DNA of 64,000 bases from Trifolium pratense (taxonomy: Eukaryota > Streptophyta > Magnoliopsida > Fabales > Fabaceae), in assembly GCF_020283565.1 (NCBI RefSeq), contig NC_060059.1, positions 49,124,572 through 49,188,571 of the forward strand, given 5' to 3'. Below, in pieces: positions 1-13,150 of the stretch (position 1 is its first letter; the number at the start of each line of letters is the position of its first letter). The position numbers and the translations under genes were made by a program. The notes beneath the pieces are model-generated. The model was not told where the DNA came from, ran no database searches, and worked only from the letters and a program-made list of their open reading frames with translations.

Positions 1-1190
1 TAGTACTTAACTTAAGATATGTAAATGTCACTTGTTTGCTCATTTTGAGTAATTTGAATGTTAATTTTTTTATCATTATCGATTTTAGTTATGTTTATAT
101 ATTGTGCATTTATATATTTAATTTTAAATTTAATTTTTAAATAATGCATCCCAACCTATCGTATCGGGAATTTTGAAAAATTTTTCATATTAATATCGTA
201 TCGATATCGTGTCACGTATCCGGACTTTATAGAGAATAACCTATTTTTATAGAGCATAACCTACTTTTTCCTATCTTTATTTTTCTCTCTTTCTCTGTGC
301 AGTGGCATTAATGAACGATAATGGGGTTGGAATGGGAAACTCCTATTCTCTTGTCGGGACTCACTCGGCTTTGCATTTACTTTTATTTAACTTGAGGGAA
401 TGTAAACAAATTAAAAATAACCCACCATGATTAGTCAAATTGATAAAATATATCTAAATCTCTCAAGAACGAAAACCCAAAGAAAAAATTTAATCCATAT
501 ATTTTATTTTTTTTACAAAGTACTCCATCTATTATAAATTTCTTAATTTCAAATATATTAATCTGTTTTTCTAAAAGAACATTGAATCGCTATTCAGTAA
601 TAAAGATTTATAAAAGAAAAGAGAAAAATATGTAAAATTAAGGATTTTTATTTTTGGTGCTATTAATAGAGAATTATAAAGAATTATTTTTCTTTCGAGA
701 AATAAGTTTCATAAAAATCATTTTCATTTGTTATTATTTTTTGGGAGCGCAAATTAAATGCAATTAGCATTTAATTTCATGATAATAAAAATTAAAAACA
801 AACAATTCTTGAAATAAATAAGTTTTGTTTTTTACCCTTATAATTTAACACACACAAAAAAAAAAAGAATAGAGGGAGTAGGCAGTAATGAGTTATATTT
901 TGCCGTAACCCGTAATTGAAAAAAAAAACAAACATTTTTTATAAGGTAATCAACCTTTGTATCCCATAGTTTTTTCAACAAAGATATATCAGTGAAAACT
1001 TTTTACCGATAATACAATATTAAAATAAATTAAAATTATTAAATACAAAAAAATAATATCAAGAGCCTCTCAATATTATTCATATGTATAATGCGTAGAG
1101 ATTATTGTCTTATGACCAAATTACCCTCCAACAATTTTGTTTATTACGAACTCTATTAGCTTAATGTGAAATTGAGATTTTTAATATGAA
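1..1190. other. AT-rich intergenic DNA
   Basis: I see no credible gene here. The stretch is AT-rich with many stops in all frames. Positions 150-225 carry short repeats of the type ATCGTATCGATATCGTG, which often occur in degraded DNA transposons, but no terminal repeats could be paired. Confidence 0.5.
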
Positions 1191-1193
1191 TTT

Positions 1194-1369
1194 GTTTGGT
1201 AAAATATAATTAATGACCGATAGTTTATAGTTGATGACGGATAACTTTTAGTTGATTGTTGATAGTTTATGATTGATAGCTGATAAGTTATTGCTGATAG
1301 TTGATGACTGTTAGCTTATTGATGATAGCTTATGTGATAAAATCATTGGTCATACGACTCATACCAAAC
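1194..1369. repeat. short MITE-like element
   Basis: The stretch begins with GTTTGGTA and ends with the inverted TACCAAAC. Inside are several variants of a short unit resembling GATAGTTGATGAC. The inverted ends and small size fit a non-autonomous DNA transposon. The superfamily is not clear. Confidence 0.45.
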
Positions 1370-1384
1370 AGAGCCGTAATATAG

Positions 1385-1558
1385 TGTTATGAACACACTA
1401 TTTAACACACATTTCAACATTCTCTTTTACCGGTTAAAATTCATATGGGTTCCATAAAAAATGTGGGTCCCATATAAATTTTATGGGACCCATATAAATT
1501 TTAACCAATAAAAGAAATTGTGTTGGGATGTGTGTGTTAAAGAGTGTGTTGCTAGCAC
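1385..1558. repeat. MITE with long inverted ends, interrupted by a solo LTR
   Basis: The left end (TGTTATGAACACACT, then a stretch rich in AACACAC) is mirrored at about 1500-1558. The middle carries a second inverted pair around ATATAAATTTTATGGGACCC. The right terminal inverted repeat is cut near its outer end by the solo LTR at 1559-2683, so its last bases continue after 2688. Confidence 0.55.
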
Positions 1559-2052
1559 TGAAGGTGTGAAAACACAAGAAGGGGGGTTGAATTGTGTTTT
1601 AGATAAGTTAAAAACTTTTTAAAAGTTTTCAACTCAAATAAGATAGTAGCGGATAAAACAAGTAAACACAATAAAGGAGATAAGAGGAAGAGAAAGCACA
1701 CAACAGATTCATACTGATTCCTCTCACAAAACGAGAGTAGTCCAGTTCCCTTGCACTTCCAATGGATTTTACTATAATCACACAAGATTACAATTGCTGA
1801 AGCACTCAGCAAGAGACACACAATGCTCAAGCACACAACAAGAGGCTTCTCAAACTTAAATAAAGTATATCAGATTTAGAGTTAATACAATACTCTTGAA
1901 AGAAACTTAATAACAAATACAATGAGTACTAAAAGACTTCAAAGTACTTTGAATAAAACTGAGATTCAAGGTTCAGAGGATGAGAGTTTGTATTGACAGT
2001 TTGAGTGTTCAAAAGAGCGTGCGCGTGTGTATGTTCTTCAAGGATGAAGTGA

Positions 2053-2096
<44 letters not shown>

Positions 2097-2683
2097 CAAG
2101 ATGACGCTCCAGTAAATTATGACCGTTGAGCAAAGATCAATTTGCCCAGATAACATTATCTTTGCAGTCTGAGATGAAAGCAACATTTGCAGACCAAAGT
2201 GGTAGTGAGGTTTCTCTACTTTGTCACGGTAGAAGGTGTTTATACCAAACAGAGAAACTTTCACAGTTTGACTTCTAAACTTCACAACAGTGGAATAAGG
2301 TTAAACAGCTTGCTTGTTCATTTGAATATCTTAAACCAATCTTGAGTAAGGTCCTTGTAGCTTGGCTCCAACGTTCTCTGATTTAGCTGACATGAAAGAG
2401 ACTTCTCAGGCACACAGTTCATGGTTATCTTCTGAAGTCATGTTGCTTCTGAATGACTAGCTTTTAGAGGCAGAATGATTCAGAACCAAATGACATTGCT
2501 TCTGAGTCTGCTTCTGAACTTGTTTGCCAATTTCAGAGCTGTGGTTATCAGAGGTTACTAATAATGGTCCTGCACACTAGTTTGAGAAATTAGTACTACC
2601 AATTGTTCATTTAATACTTATTGTTATCATCTAAACTTTATAGATTTAAAACTTGGGGCTTCAGAACCAATTTTTTTCCAACA
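1559..2683 (-). mobile_element. solo LTR, copia-type, with 5-bp target duplication
   Basis: Read on the minus strand the 1125-bp element begins TGTTGGAAAA and ends in CA. Direct 5-bp copies AGCAC flank it exactly at 1554-1558 and 2684-2688. TG...CA termini plus a 5-bp duplication are the signature of LTR retrotransposon integration. No internal coding region is present, so this is a solo LTR left by recombination between two LTRs. A (TA)n run of about 38 bp lies inside at 2054-2092. Copia membership is inferred from the familiar look of the terminus. Confidence 0.75.
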
Positions 2684-2688
2684 AGCAC

Positions 2689-3096
2689 TCGTCGAGAAGA
2701 ATTTGTCCTTGTGAGCTTTGTTCAGTTACGGAGGTCGCATGGCTACTAGTCCTTTAAGGTGGAATTTATAGTCACCAGGCTATTAGACAAAAAAAAAAAT
2801 TACGAGATGGACCAACACTGTAAATTGTCCGCCCGTAGATCTTAATAAAACTTCTAATAATGAACCACCAACACTTGATTTATTTTACCTTTCTTCATCT
2901 TCTTCCCTCTTCTCTTTCTTCATCTCCATCACTATGCATCTTCATGATATTAATAAAAAAATCCATAAATTTTTCTTCAAAATCCAGAAAATCATCATTT
3001 ACAAAATCCAGAAAAAAAAAATAAACCCATGAATTTGCAATGAGTTCATCATAGCCATTTTGCACCACCTCGAATACTTCTTGTGCTTTGTTCCGC
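2689..3096. other. intergenic DNA between two LTR-type repeats
   Basis: No gene is supported. A SINE-like fragment on the minus strand is possible at about 2730-2785, where a segment resembles the copies listed elsewhere. The 2900-3100 part is pyrimidine-rich on the plus strand, and an open frame there on the other strand has low complexity. Confidence 0.35.
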
Positions 3097-4200
3097 TGTC
3101 GCACACAGGTCTAAAATGAGCAAAACTGTAATTTAGGAAAGCGACACTCGAGTCGTATCGCAAGGACTCTCAATCAGTTTAGCTAATTTTAGAATCGATA
3201 AAACTATAAAATAGGGGTTTTTAGTTTCAAATAACAGTTGCAAGTAATGAGGAATTCACTTGATAAAAAGGCGATCAATCCACTGGTATAGGCAAACTTC
3301 GTTTATTCTATCTACCACCGGTTCTCGATAAATATTCATTCATATGCCTAATTAAACAATCGGTAATCAACTTTATACGAAATTCATTTGATTAAGCATC
3401 AGAATGTGTTCAACTAACCAGGGCAGTGAACAAGCGTCATTGAGAACACAATTAATATCATATCAGTTTCTATTCAGACCAATTTAAACAAGCAATGAAT
3501 TAATTCAAATAATCTCAAGGCACAAAACCGAAGCAGATTGAGTAAGCATCAATATAATCAAATTTTATGCAAAATATGAAATATGAGACTCGAAATTGAT
3601 AAAGAAAACAATTGACATATAAACAAATTTAGCATAAATAATCTGAACCTTAAGAATTCATAAACGAAGTACCCACACACTAGTGGATTAATATAGGGTT
3701 TTAGTTTTCTATGACAAAGGAAGCAGGAATCATAGTTTTCTTTGTAATTTTGTGAACTGAATAGCATAACCCTAAGCTGCATTTTGCTTAAATAATACAG
3801 AGGAAATTGGGATCTAAAAGCATCGGGCCGAAAAACATAAGTTTGACCCAAAACAAATATATTATTATTATTAAGTCTGGAACGAAAACAAAATTATTTA
3901 ACTTATCTGCACTCCAAATTGGCTTCTGACATCAATATGAAACTTGTAGCTTTTTGTTTTAGTTTTCCAACGGATATTCGTGCGCCTCAATCGGTTTAAC
4001 TCAAGTTATGATCTGCAGAGTAAGAAAGTTTTAAATTATGATTTATTCAAAAAATAAGTAACGAAAATAAAAAAGCAAAATTAAACTAAAAAGGGTAATT
4101 ACCACACAGAAGATGAATGCACACAGAGCTCAAACTCTAGGGCACAGATGAGCGTAGGATAGGCACTTGTGATTCTTGCACACAAAGCAAAACTCAACTA
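3097..4200 (+). mobile_element. LTR-like retroelement fragment, probably gypsy type
   Basis: The segment starts TGTCGCACAC and continues with CGAGTCGTATCGCAAGG, wording I associate with LTRs of plant gypsy elements of the Ogre/Tat kind. I could not find a matching 3' boundary or a target duplication, so the end is approximate. No polyprotein domain is visible. Confidence 0.4.
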
Positions 4201-4491
4201 ACTAGGATATGAAATGAAAGAGATGATAGATGGAGTATTGTTGCAATCAAATTCTCATTAGTTATGAAAAGGGTAATTACAAAACATCTATTTATAGCAT
4301 TGCCGTATTAGCCAAGTAACTAACACAAGCTACTCTAACTAACTTAACCACACGATTAAGGCTCTAACTAACATAAAACGAGTTGGTTATGAATTAGTAT
4401 AACATAACATTGTCATCTACAAGGGTGATACCACTTTGAACATCATATATTACTAATAAGTGGTCCCTAAACTGTCATCTACTCCTTCCGT

Positions 4492-5510
4492 CCCAAAATA
4501 AATGACATGTTTGCAGGGGCGGATCGATCTGTTGTATTTATAAATAATTTTAAGTAATTTTGTATATATATATATACAAATATTAGTGTAAATATTAGTT
4601 TAAAGTTTATTATTGATAACTGTAAGTCTCTCGTATACATATTAGCTTAAGTATTAGTGCAAATATTAGTTCATAGTCTATTATTGATGATTTCAAGTTT
4701 TTGGTTATACATGAAGTATTACTTTAAGCTATATAGTTTAATTTTATAATAATCAACTTTAATTTTAAGCTTATCAAAAAAAAAAAACTTTAACTTTTTT
4801 GCCAAAAAATAGTTGACAACTAATTGATTTATAGGATTGGGTAAAATTAGCAATTGAACTAGCATATAAATATGATATGACATAGAAAAAATGTTTAATT
4901 AATATATAGTTTTTTCAGGTAAGATAATACGGGTAAAATTGGAATAAAAATTAAATGCGGGTAAAATTGAAATAAAAATTTATAAGTTATATGTTGATTG
5001 AATTAAACAAGTGATATGCATGATTTAACATATACTCCGTATTCAATAAATTATAGTTATTTTTTTTTTCGAATAGAAATTTTGTGGATTTTTAGTTTGT
5101 TTTTGAATAAATATTTTCTTGTTTGTTGTTCTTTTTTTGGATATACATGTTGTATTAATAGTAATTTCACATATTGTTTGTTGTTTAAATGAATTATTAT
5201 GAGGATGAAAAAAATTTGAATGCCTAAATTTTTTTAGCCCCACTAGAAATTTATGGTTGGGTCCGCCCCTGTCTGTTTGACCACAGTTACGTTTGTCAAT
5301 GCACATTTTTAATCGTTAATATATTTAGTTATGTATTATTAAAAATTATAAAAATTGTATATTTTGAAAATATTCATCGAGACAAATCAAACAACATCTC
5401 ATATGATAATATTTGCATGTATATATTAGTAGAAAAATAAGGTCTCAAAGGAGATCATATGAATAGTATATCAAGTCAAAAAAAGGTCATTTATTTTGGG
5501 ACGGAGGGAG
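4492..5510. mobile_element. Stowaway-like (Tc1/mariner) MITE, with a nested insertion
   Basis: The ends are CTCCTTCCGTCCCAAAATAA and its inverted partner TTATTTTGGGACGGAGGGAG. Both are flanked by TA (4490-4491 and 5511-5512), the target duplication of Tc1/mariner elements. The body at 5272-5500 is similar to the MITE at 31682-31937. A hAT-like element at 4514-5271 sits inside, which explains the length of about 1 kb. Confidence 0.75.
4514..5271. mobile_element. hAT-like non-autonomous element nested in a Stowaway-like MITE
   Basis: The termini CAGGGGCGGA and TCCGCCCCTG are inverted copies, typical of hAT-type ends. The flanking 8-mers CATGTTTG (4506-4513) and TCTGTTTG (5272-5279) agree in six of eight positions, consistent with an aged 8-bp duplication. 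No transposase is present. Open frames within it are low-complexity. Confidence 0.65.
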
Positions 5511-5841
5511 TAATACTTATGTAACTCATACATATTTTGCTCTAATGGTGATACCGCTTTGAGTATCATACATTATAATTAACAAGTGATCTCTTCTATA
5601 TTTATTTTTTTAAACTTAATTTGATGATACGACACCTTAAATAAGATATCGTATCATTGATTTTAATACTCTCAATGCCACGTCATGAAACTTTAATAAT
5701 AAAAAAAAAGGTATGTATCATTAAGCTATGAAACCCTCTTTTATTCTCTTATCGGAGATGCTCTAAATATAGGTATATTAACTATGATGTGGTGTGGGTC
5801 ATTATCTTTGACCTTCCTCTTTTGGTTATGAATTATATTAT

Positions 5842-6246
5842 GGGCAAGTCTAACATGCACAAGTGGAGAAAGTCTTCCACGGTGCACAAGTGTATGATAA
5901 CATTATAACAAATACGAATTTTATAAAATTCACCATTGGATTGAAAGTTTATATCGTATAGATCACCTATAAAAAAATTGAAAAAAATTGAAAATCATTT
6001 GATACGTCATTGAGACCCATCAAGATTAACGGTTTATGATTTTTTTATTAACTACCGTTAATTTTAATGGGTCTCGATGACATATTAAATGATTTTCAAT
6101 TTTTTTCAAAATTTTTATAGATGATCTATACGATATAAACTTTCAATTCAACGGTGAATTTTATAAAATTTGTATTCGTTATAATATAATTGATAACTTG
6201 TTCACCATGCACCACTTAATCAAGTGGTGCATGTTAGACAAAGCCT
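5842..6246. repeat. foldback MITE of about 400 bp
   Basis: GTCTAACATGCAC at 5848 is mirrored by GTGCATGTTAGAC ending at 6239. The inner arms also pair at length: a segment around 5907-5970 (containing AATTTTATAAAATTC and TATATCGTATAGATC) is repeated inverted at about 6115-6185. The whole unit can fold into one long hairpin, typical of MITEs that yield small RNAs. Confidence 0.65.
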
Positions 6247-6249
6247 TAT

Positions 6250-7360
6250 ATTATACATAACATTGCCATGTCTAAGTACCATCCTTATTACCACAAATAC
6301 ACTTCCTAATTAAATTATATAGTGACCCAAAATGAAAATTTTCCTTTATTCAGTCAATTTCTTTTTCCTTTATCAACAAAAAGAAAGTAAGCAATTTATC
6401 TGCCTCATTCAAGCTAAAGAACCAAAAATAATAAACGCCCTTCTTTCCCTTGTGTATATTTCTTTTTATTTTAATTTTTAGTTTAATTTTTAATAATGTA
6501 TAGCTCTTTTTCTTTGTTCAATTCATAAAAAAGAAAATTTTCTTTCTCTTTACCCAAGCACGGGTATGGAAAATGAATCTCTTTTCTCTTTTTAAGTTAG
6601 TACTACTAATCACAAAAAATCTATTTTTTAAATAGGGAAAAGCACTTCATGAAAGTGAGATTCCCAAGTGATAATCATGTGAGAGCTATGAAGTTTCAAA
6701 CTTTCAAGGTTGGCCTTTTATTTAATTATTATTGTGATTATTAAACTAATATTTTCTTTCATAGAATATATCAAAGTGGGTTACCGTAAATTATTTCAAA
6801 AATCTTTAACTTTGCTTATTGTTTTCCATTGGTCCCTTCAACGGAAGGTTAACTCAAATGCATAGCTAAATAAATAGAGAAAAATAGAGAAAAATGCCAA
6901 CCTCGTCGTGACTTGATAATAATATAGAAAAACGTGAATGTTGCGGGACCACGAGTTTGAGAAAAATGGAACATAGTAGTTTATAATTTATTTATGATAA
7001 TAATAAAAATAAAGCTGAAAAAGTTATAACAACTCCATGTGAATTTCTTTTGCTAAATATATTGCTAATATTGTAAGCTTACTTAACTAATTAATCCATA
7101 AGCATACCTAGATATATGGAATTTTAACAAACTCCGTTGACAATCTGCCTCACTAAGACCATCATTGCAAAATGAACCTACATTTGTATTTTACCTATCC
7201 ATCTGCATGTCCAAAGATTAATTACTTAATATTTTTTTTGGTAAGTTTTAATTAATAATTACTATGATATTGGATGTGCTTGTTTTAGTTTTTTTTAAAA
7301 TGATTTTAATTTATTTTTTAAAATTTTTTTTGATAGTTTAAAAATATTTTTCTTAGAAAT
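6250..7360. other. AT-rich intergenic DNA
   Basis: No open frame of note, no RNA gene and no paired terminal repeat seen. The sequence is AT-rich with short homopolymers. Confidence 0.45.
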
Positions 7361-7367
7361 GGATGTT

Positions 7368-7690
7368 GAACCTAATTCATCCCTACAAAACCGATTTGTA
7401 AAGGGATGATTGAGTCCTACTTATAAACCCTTGTTCAGGTCATCTCACATTTGATGTGAGACTTCTTAACATACCCTCTCACGCCCAGCACTCTTGGGCT
7501 TAGTGCATGGATATAAATCGTGGGTGGTCCGATAGTGAGTGGTCCAACGGATGTTAGAGAGGCTCTAATATCATCTAAGAATTGGGTCTAATTCATTTCT
7601 ACAAAACCGGCTTGTAAGGTGAGGATTATCTCTTACTTATAAACCCTATTTTAGGCTATCTCGCATCCGATGTGAGACTTCTTAAAAAAA
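7368..7690 (+). repeat. retroelement-type repeat, two direct copies of about 98 bp
   Basis: A unit containing CTACAAAACCG, CTTATAAACCC and GATGTGAGACTTCTTAA occurs at about 7370-7470 and again at about 7590-7688. A linker that includes CACGCCCAGCACTCTTGGGC separates them. This wording recurs in legume LTR-type repeats. Which family it belongs to cannot be decided from the window. Confidence 0.5.
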
Positions 7691-7921
7691 TTTAGTGTAT
7701 TATTTTTTGCATTAAAAATATTTTAGTAATGAATTTCTCTACAAAAGTTTCAAATTAAAAATTGGCTTAAATAGCTACTCTTAAAATGTCATTTTAAGTA
7801 TTTTATTTTATCATTTTATTATAAAGTTTTTTGGATTATAAAATTTCAAAAACTTCTCTTAAAAACAAGTTATTTTAAATAGCTTTAGCTTGTATCTGGG
7901 TATTCAATCTTCTCTCTTTGA

Positions 7922-8206
7922 TAAAATAATTGCAGCTATGCATGCTATTGAAATTGCTCATCAAAATCATTGACATAATTTTTGGCTGGAATGCGACTCT
8001 ACACTAGTGATGGATGCCTTCAATAATCACCATATAATTTCTTGGAAGCTTAGAAATCGTTGGTATAATTGTATCTATTTCTGCTCCCTTATGAACTTTA
8101 GAATTTCTCATATTTTTAGGGAAGGAAATTGTTGTGCTGATAAGCTTGCAAATTTTAGTTTAACGTCTCGGGAAGATCACTAGTGGGATAATGTTCCTAG
8201 TTTTAT
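7922..8206 (+). pseudogene. decayed RNase H-like domain (RVT_3 type)
   Basis: Forward translation gives fragments such as AAMHAIEIAHQNH, WLECDSTLVMDAF and IFREGNCCADKLANF, in the order of the plant RNase H-like domain (the CDST aspartate, then the REGN..AD.LA block). An in-frame TGA follows the first fragment, so the copy is broken. These domains occur at the end of non-LTR retrotransposon polyproteins and as detached copies. No reverse transcriptase domain is visible next to it. Confidence 0.65.
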
Positions 8207-8437
8207 TGGTGATGACTTTTTTCACAATAGGACAGTTTTGCCTTCTTATAGATTCAATTGATTGTTTTTCTTGGGTTTTAGCCTAGTCCCCCCAATGTTC
8301 AATTGCTTTGTTTCAATAAATTTTTATGTGTGGTGCTGCAAATGATTGGTGGTGCTTGGGGTGTCAATATAGTTGGGATGTCAAGTTTCTACAACTGATG
8401 CCTTTGCACTACACTAGGCTTTATATATATAAAAAAA

Positions 8438-9630
8438 GGTTTAAATGCAGTTTTGCCCCCTCTGTTTTGATTAAATCGGAATTTTACCCCCTGTTTTAAA
8501 ATGCGGACTTTTACCCCCCCTGTTTTTATAATTTTTTGGATTTTGCCCCCCCTAAAATTCTGCTTTCGATTCACAACTTCAAAGCTTCGCACACAACTCA
8601 ATTTGGATCAATAATTCACCAAACGGATATCGAAATGACCGTAATCGAGTTATCTTTCCACAGAATCAAACCCCACTAAATTTGGAGTTACAAAAAGAGA
8701 TTAATTACCATTTTAGTGAAGGTATGTCCCCCAAAATTCTGCACAAAATCTGCTTTCGAGTCACAACTTCAAAGCTTCGCACACAACTCAATTTGGATCA
8801 ATAATTCACCAAACGGATACCAAAATGACCATAATCGAGTTAGTTTTTCACAGAATCAAACCCCACAAAATTTGGAGTTACAGAGAGAGATTAATTATCA
8901 TTTTAGTGAAGGTCTGTCCAATTACTAATTTTGCAGAAATCTACTTATGACCTTCAAATTCAACATCGTCTACCAAACACATCGTAACTCCAAATTTAAC
9001 GAAATTTAAATGAAAACAAGGGTAATTTCGTTAGCTTTCCGGACATGTAAATACTATTGAAAAATGAGCTAAAGGGTGAGAGACATGACAAAAATACTAC
9101 TAGCAGTAGTTTCATACAATAATTGATTTGGACAGACCTTCACTAAAATAATAATTAATCTCTCTCTTTAACTCCAAATTTAGTGGAGTTTGATTCCGTG
9201 GAAAACTAACTCGATTACGGTCATTTCGGTACCAGTTTGGTGAATTATGGATCCAAATGAAATTATGTGCGAAGTTTTGAAGTTGTGACTCGAAAACAGA
9301 TTTTGTACAGAATTTTGGGGGACATACCTTCACTAAAACGGTAATTAATCTCTCTTTGTAACTCCAAATTTAGTGAGGTTTGATTATGTGGAAATATAAC
9401 TCGATTACGGTCATTTCGGTATACTTTTGGTGAATTATTGATCCAAATTGAGTTGTGTGCGACACTTTGAAGTTGTGACTCGAAAGCAGAATTTTAGGGG
9501 GGGCAAAATCCAAAAAATTATAAAACGGGGGGGGGGGGGGGGGGGTAAAAGTCCGTGTTTCAAAACAGGGCGGGTAAAGTTCCGATTTAATCAAAAGGGG
9601 GGGGGGGGGGGGTAAAACTGCATTTAAGCC
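8438..9630. mobile_element. large foldback element (MULE-like) with ~490-bp inverted arms
   Basis: The ends GGTTTAAATGCAGTTTTGCC and GGTAAAACTGCATTTAAGCC are inverted copies. Arms of about 490 bp run inward to near 8927 and from near 9130, leaving a loop of about 200 bp. Each arm holds two tandem copies of a unit of about 190 bp (landmarks GCTTTCGAGTCACAACTTC and GGAGTTACA). The right arm has G runs of 19 (9527-9545) and 16 (9597-9612) where the left arm has C runs of only 5-8. Mutator-like identity is inferred from the long inverted arms. No target duplication could be fixed because the flanks are A-rich. Confidence 0.7.
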
Positions 9631-9799
9631 AAAAAATAATAATTTTTTAGAGATAACTTTTTAAAAAATTGTGATTTTTATTAAGTTAAAACATGAATAT
9701 TTAAGTTATTGAATATCAAATCACACTTTTTTTTTAAACATAGGAGGAAAGCCAAAATGACCGACCTCTAGAAATTTAATATAAAAAGGGAGAAAGATA

Positions 9800-10340
9800 C
9801 ATAGGAGGGGGAAACAGACAAACCTTCCCCAAGGTTAAGAAAAACGAAAATTAGGCAGACCAAACCTATTACTAACAAGGTCACTCCTAAATAAAATAGG
9901 GCATCTATCAAACCATAAGCTATCATTAATGTCAAGGCCTAACTTAGCTAATAGCTAGCTTATCTACAACGGTATTCCCTTCCGTAAAGATATGAGATAC
10001 AACAAAATACATATTTCTCACCAAAAGCAAGCAATTGTTCCAACGGTTTCCGGGGCTTCCAAGGAATGACTAGCTGAGACTTGAAATTTAGAGTAACAAG
10101 TTTGGAGTCACTCTCAAGCCAAAGCTGATTCCAACCTCTCCTTTATGCAATCTCAATAGCGGTAATTGCACCAATAAGCTCGGCAGAAAAAGCATCACAC
10201 ACCCTAAGCTGGATTTGAAGCAAAACAACCTAGATCATTCGCTTGATTATCTCTAAATTAAGATGCCACCACAAGCTGAAGGATCATGGTTACCTTTAGA
10301 AGCATCATCCGAGTTACACTTTACCCAACAAAGAGGTGGG
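9800..10340 (-). pseudogene. decayed RNase H-like domain
   Basis: Read on the minus strand, fragments appear in family order: a WVKCNSD-like start, CDAFSAELIGAITAIEIA, WLESDSKLVTL, then EGNTVVDKLA-like words. Stops and frame changes separate them. The order (first catalytic strand, AE..A helix, ESDS acidic block, EGN..D.LA end) matches the same family as the fragment at 7922-8206. It is not translatable as one protein. Confidence 0.6.
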
Positions 10341-12177
10341 GGGGTTGCCAAATAATCTCGGTAATGACCGGTGCTTTTGACAAATGATTTCGAATATTGA
10401 AAACTTTTAAAATACAAAAATCAGTCATTGCATGACCTGAAGACAATGCAGTCATATTTCCAAACAAAGAAGCATGTTTTGTCCCATGCTTACATTTTAC
10501 AGATCAAACGGACCCTAAATGTATTGGTTCGTATAATTAACCATTTCGGAAGGTAGGCTTCGAATTTAAGCAATATCAAAATATAGGATCCGAGATTATA
10601 TCCATTTCGGAATGTAGGATTCAAAGCAAAGTGGGACCAAATTTCGGAGTATTTTTGAGGCATAAAGAGCAATATTTCATTAACTAAATATAGGGCTATG
10701 TAGTAAGCAGGTTAATTCGGCCAAATTAGGCCCAAAACATTACGGTCAATCCATGACAAGTTTTTTTTTTGTTACTAAAGAAAATTCATGACTAGTTTTT
10801 TTTCTTTACCATCATTCCAAGACTAGTTGTTGTCTCGTTGAAGAGACGCTTATAAAAAAAATAGTTGTCGAAGCACCTTTTTTAATTTGTTAATTTTTCT
10901 TTTCATTTTTATTATTTTTTTTTGGATGAAAAAAAAATTGTATTCTATGAATCTATAATGATGAAAGCGGGTTCAGTTGGACGGGCTTGGTTGAGTATGG
11001 GTCAATATTGGGCCATGTTAGTTTTTGGGTCTAATCAACATCTAGAGTATCTTTATATTGAATTTGCTATAAAATTTATTTTTGTCATTCTATTTCATTT
11101 CTCGCATGCCTACAAAATTATTAAAATATTCTCATCTGTTATTTAAGTAACGGACATCGTACAAATCACGGTAGTGGAAAAGTAAATCTCCTGTTTTATT
11201 TGCATACATTTTTTTACTAACACTATACCGACAAGTGACAAGTCCACAACCAATATGTTATAGGTCAATTTGAGTTTTGCATAGAAAAGTAAAATGAAGC
11301 CACCGACTGTATAAAAATACGGTGTGGTTTTCAAAATGTGCGTTCATACAAGTTTTCTCTTTGCTATATACAATACATTTTCCCCTACCTCCACAATTTA
11401 CACTTTACCCTAGTTTCTCTATCTCCATAGCTAATATCATTTTCCCCTACCATGATTTTTCTTTCAAAAAACAATATGAATTTTTTTAATGATCATATAT
11501 TATATCATTTAACACATTACGTCACCAATTTTTTTGATTCAAAATATGATGCAGGAACCAAAAGTGCCATATTCTAAAATAGAGAGCAAATCTATAAGAT
11601 GATGAAAATAGAGGATCAAACTTGTAATTAAACATTTCTTTTTTAACTCCCCTTCATGCATGTACAAGATTCTTAAATTGGTTTTTTATATTTTTTAACA
11701 ATGAAAATATAAAAAAATATTTCCATTATTTTTAAGAATGCATTATTTCTAACTATATATTCTTTCGATCACAACTGTTCATTTTAAGAGTGTCATATAT
11801 TCTCTTCTATTTTTTTTTTGACTAAAAGTCTCGCATATTATTATTAACAAGTTATTATAAACGTACATTTTAAAAAATAAAATAAAATACTATGTAAATT
11901 TAGATGAATGAATATCGTTTAATTTTAATAAAAAAAAATTAAAACATAAAATGTTTTTACCAAGTAAATGAGGCTTAAAATGCATCAAATGCACTCATTT
12001 CTTCATTATCCAAGCTTTAAGTACTATAATTGCAAAACAAACAAAATTAAGTAAATACTCCTAATAGTTCCGTGTTTTTTTAAAAGGGCTTTTGTGAATA
12101 GGCGTTGTCTAAAGGTCGCGGTCTATCAACATTTTGTAGTAGTGCTCGTTAAGATCGTTCCACTACATCGACAAGTT
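10341..12177. other. intergenic DNA
   Basis: No supported gene. Short open frames at 10490-10672 and 10922-11146 have no recognisable motif, start context or splice partners. The rest is AT-rich. I found no paired terminal repeats. Confidence 0.45.
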
Positions 12178-12207
12178 TCAACATGTTACCATAGAGATAT
12201 ATGTCAA

Positions 12208-12951
<744 letters not shown>

Positions 12952-13150
12952 TATGTCAACATGTTACCATAAAGATATATGCACACAATCTCTCGAAACA
13001 TGAATGATATTGTTGTGTCATATGCTTTAAGATTCCAACTTCTCATATGCTTCTATCGTTGAATTATGTGCGGCCCTTTTTAGCTCTACAACTAGATACA
13101 TCAATTCTACAATGAATATAAAAAGTAATATATATATATATATATATATA

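Noticed and set aside
1929..2285. A 118-residue open frame on the minus strand
   Set aside because: It lies in the solo LTR and spans its (TA)n run.
7368..7690. CRISPR-like direct repeats
   Set aside because: There are only two diverged copies with one spacer-sized gap, in plant nuclear DNA with retroelement wording.
8716..9333. Similar open frames starting MKVCPPKFCTKS on both strands, which look like a protein family
   Set aside because: They are the same repeat unit in the two inverted arms of the foldback element. The similarity is repeat symmetry and not coding selection.
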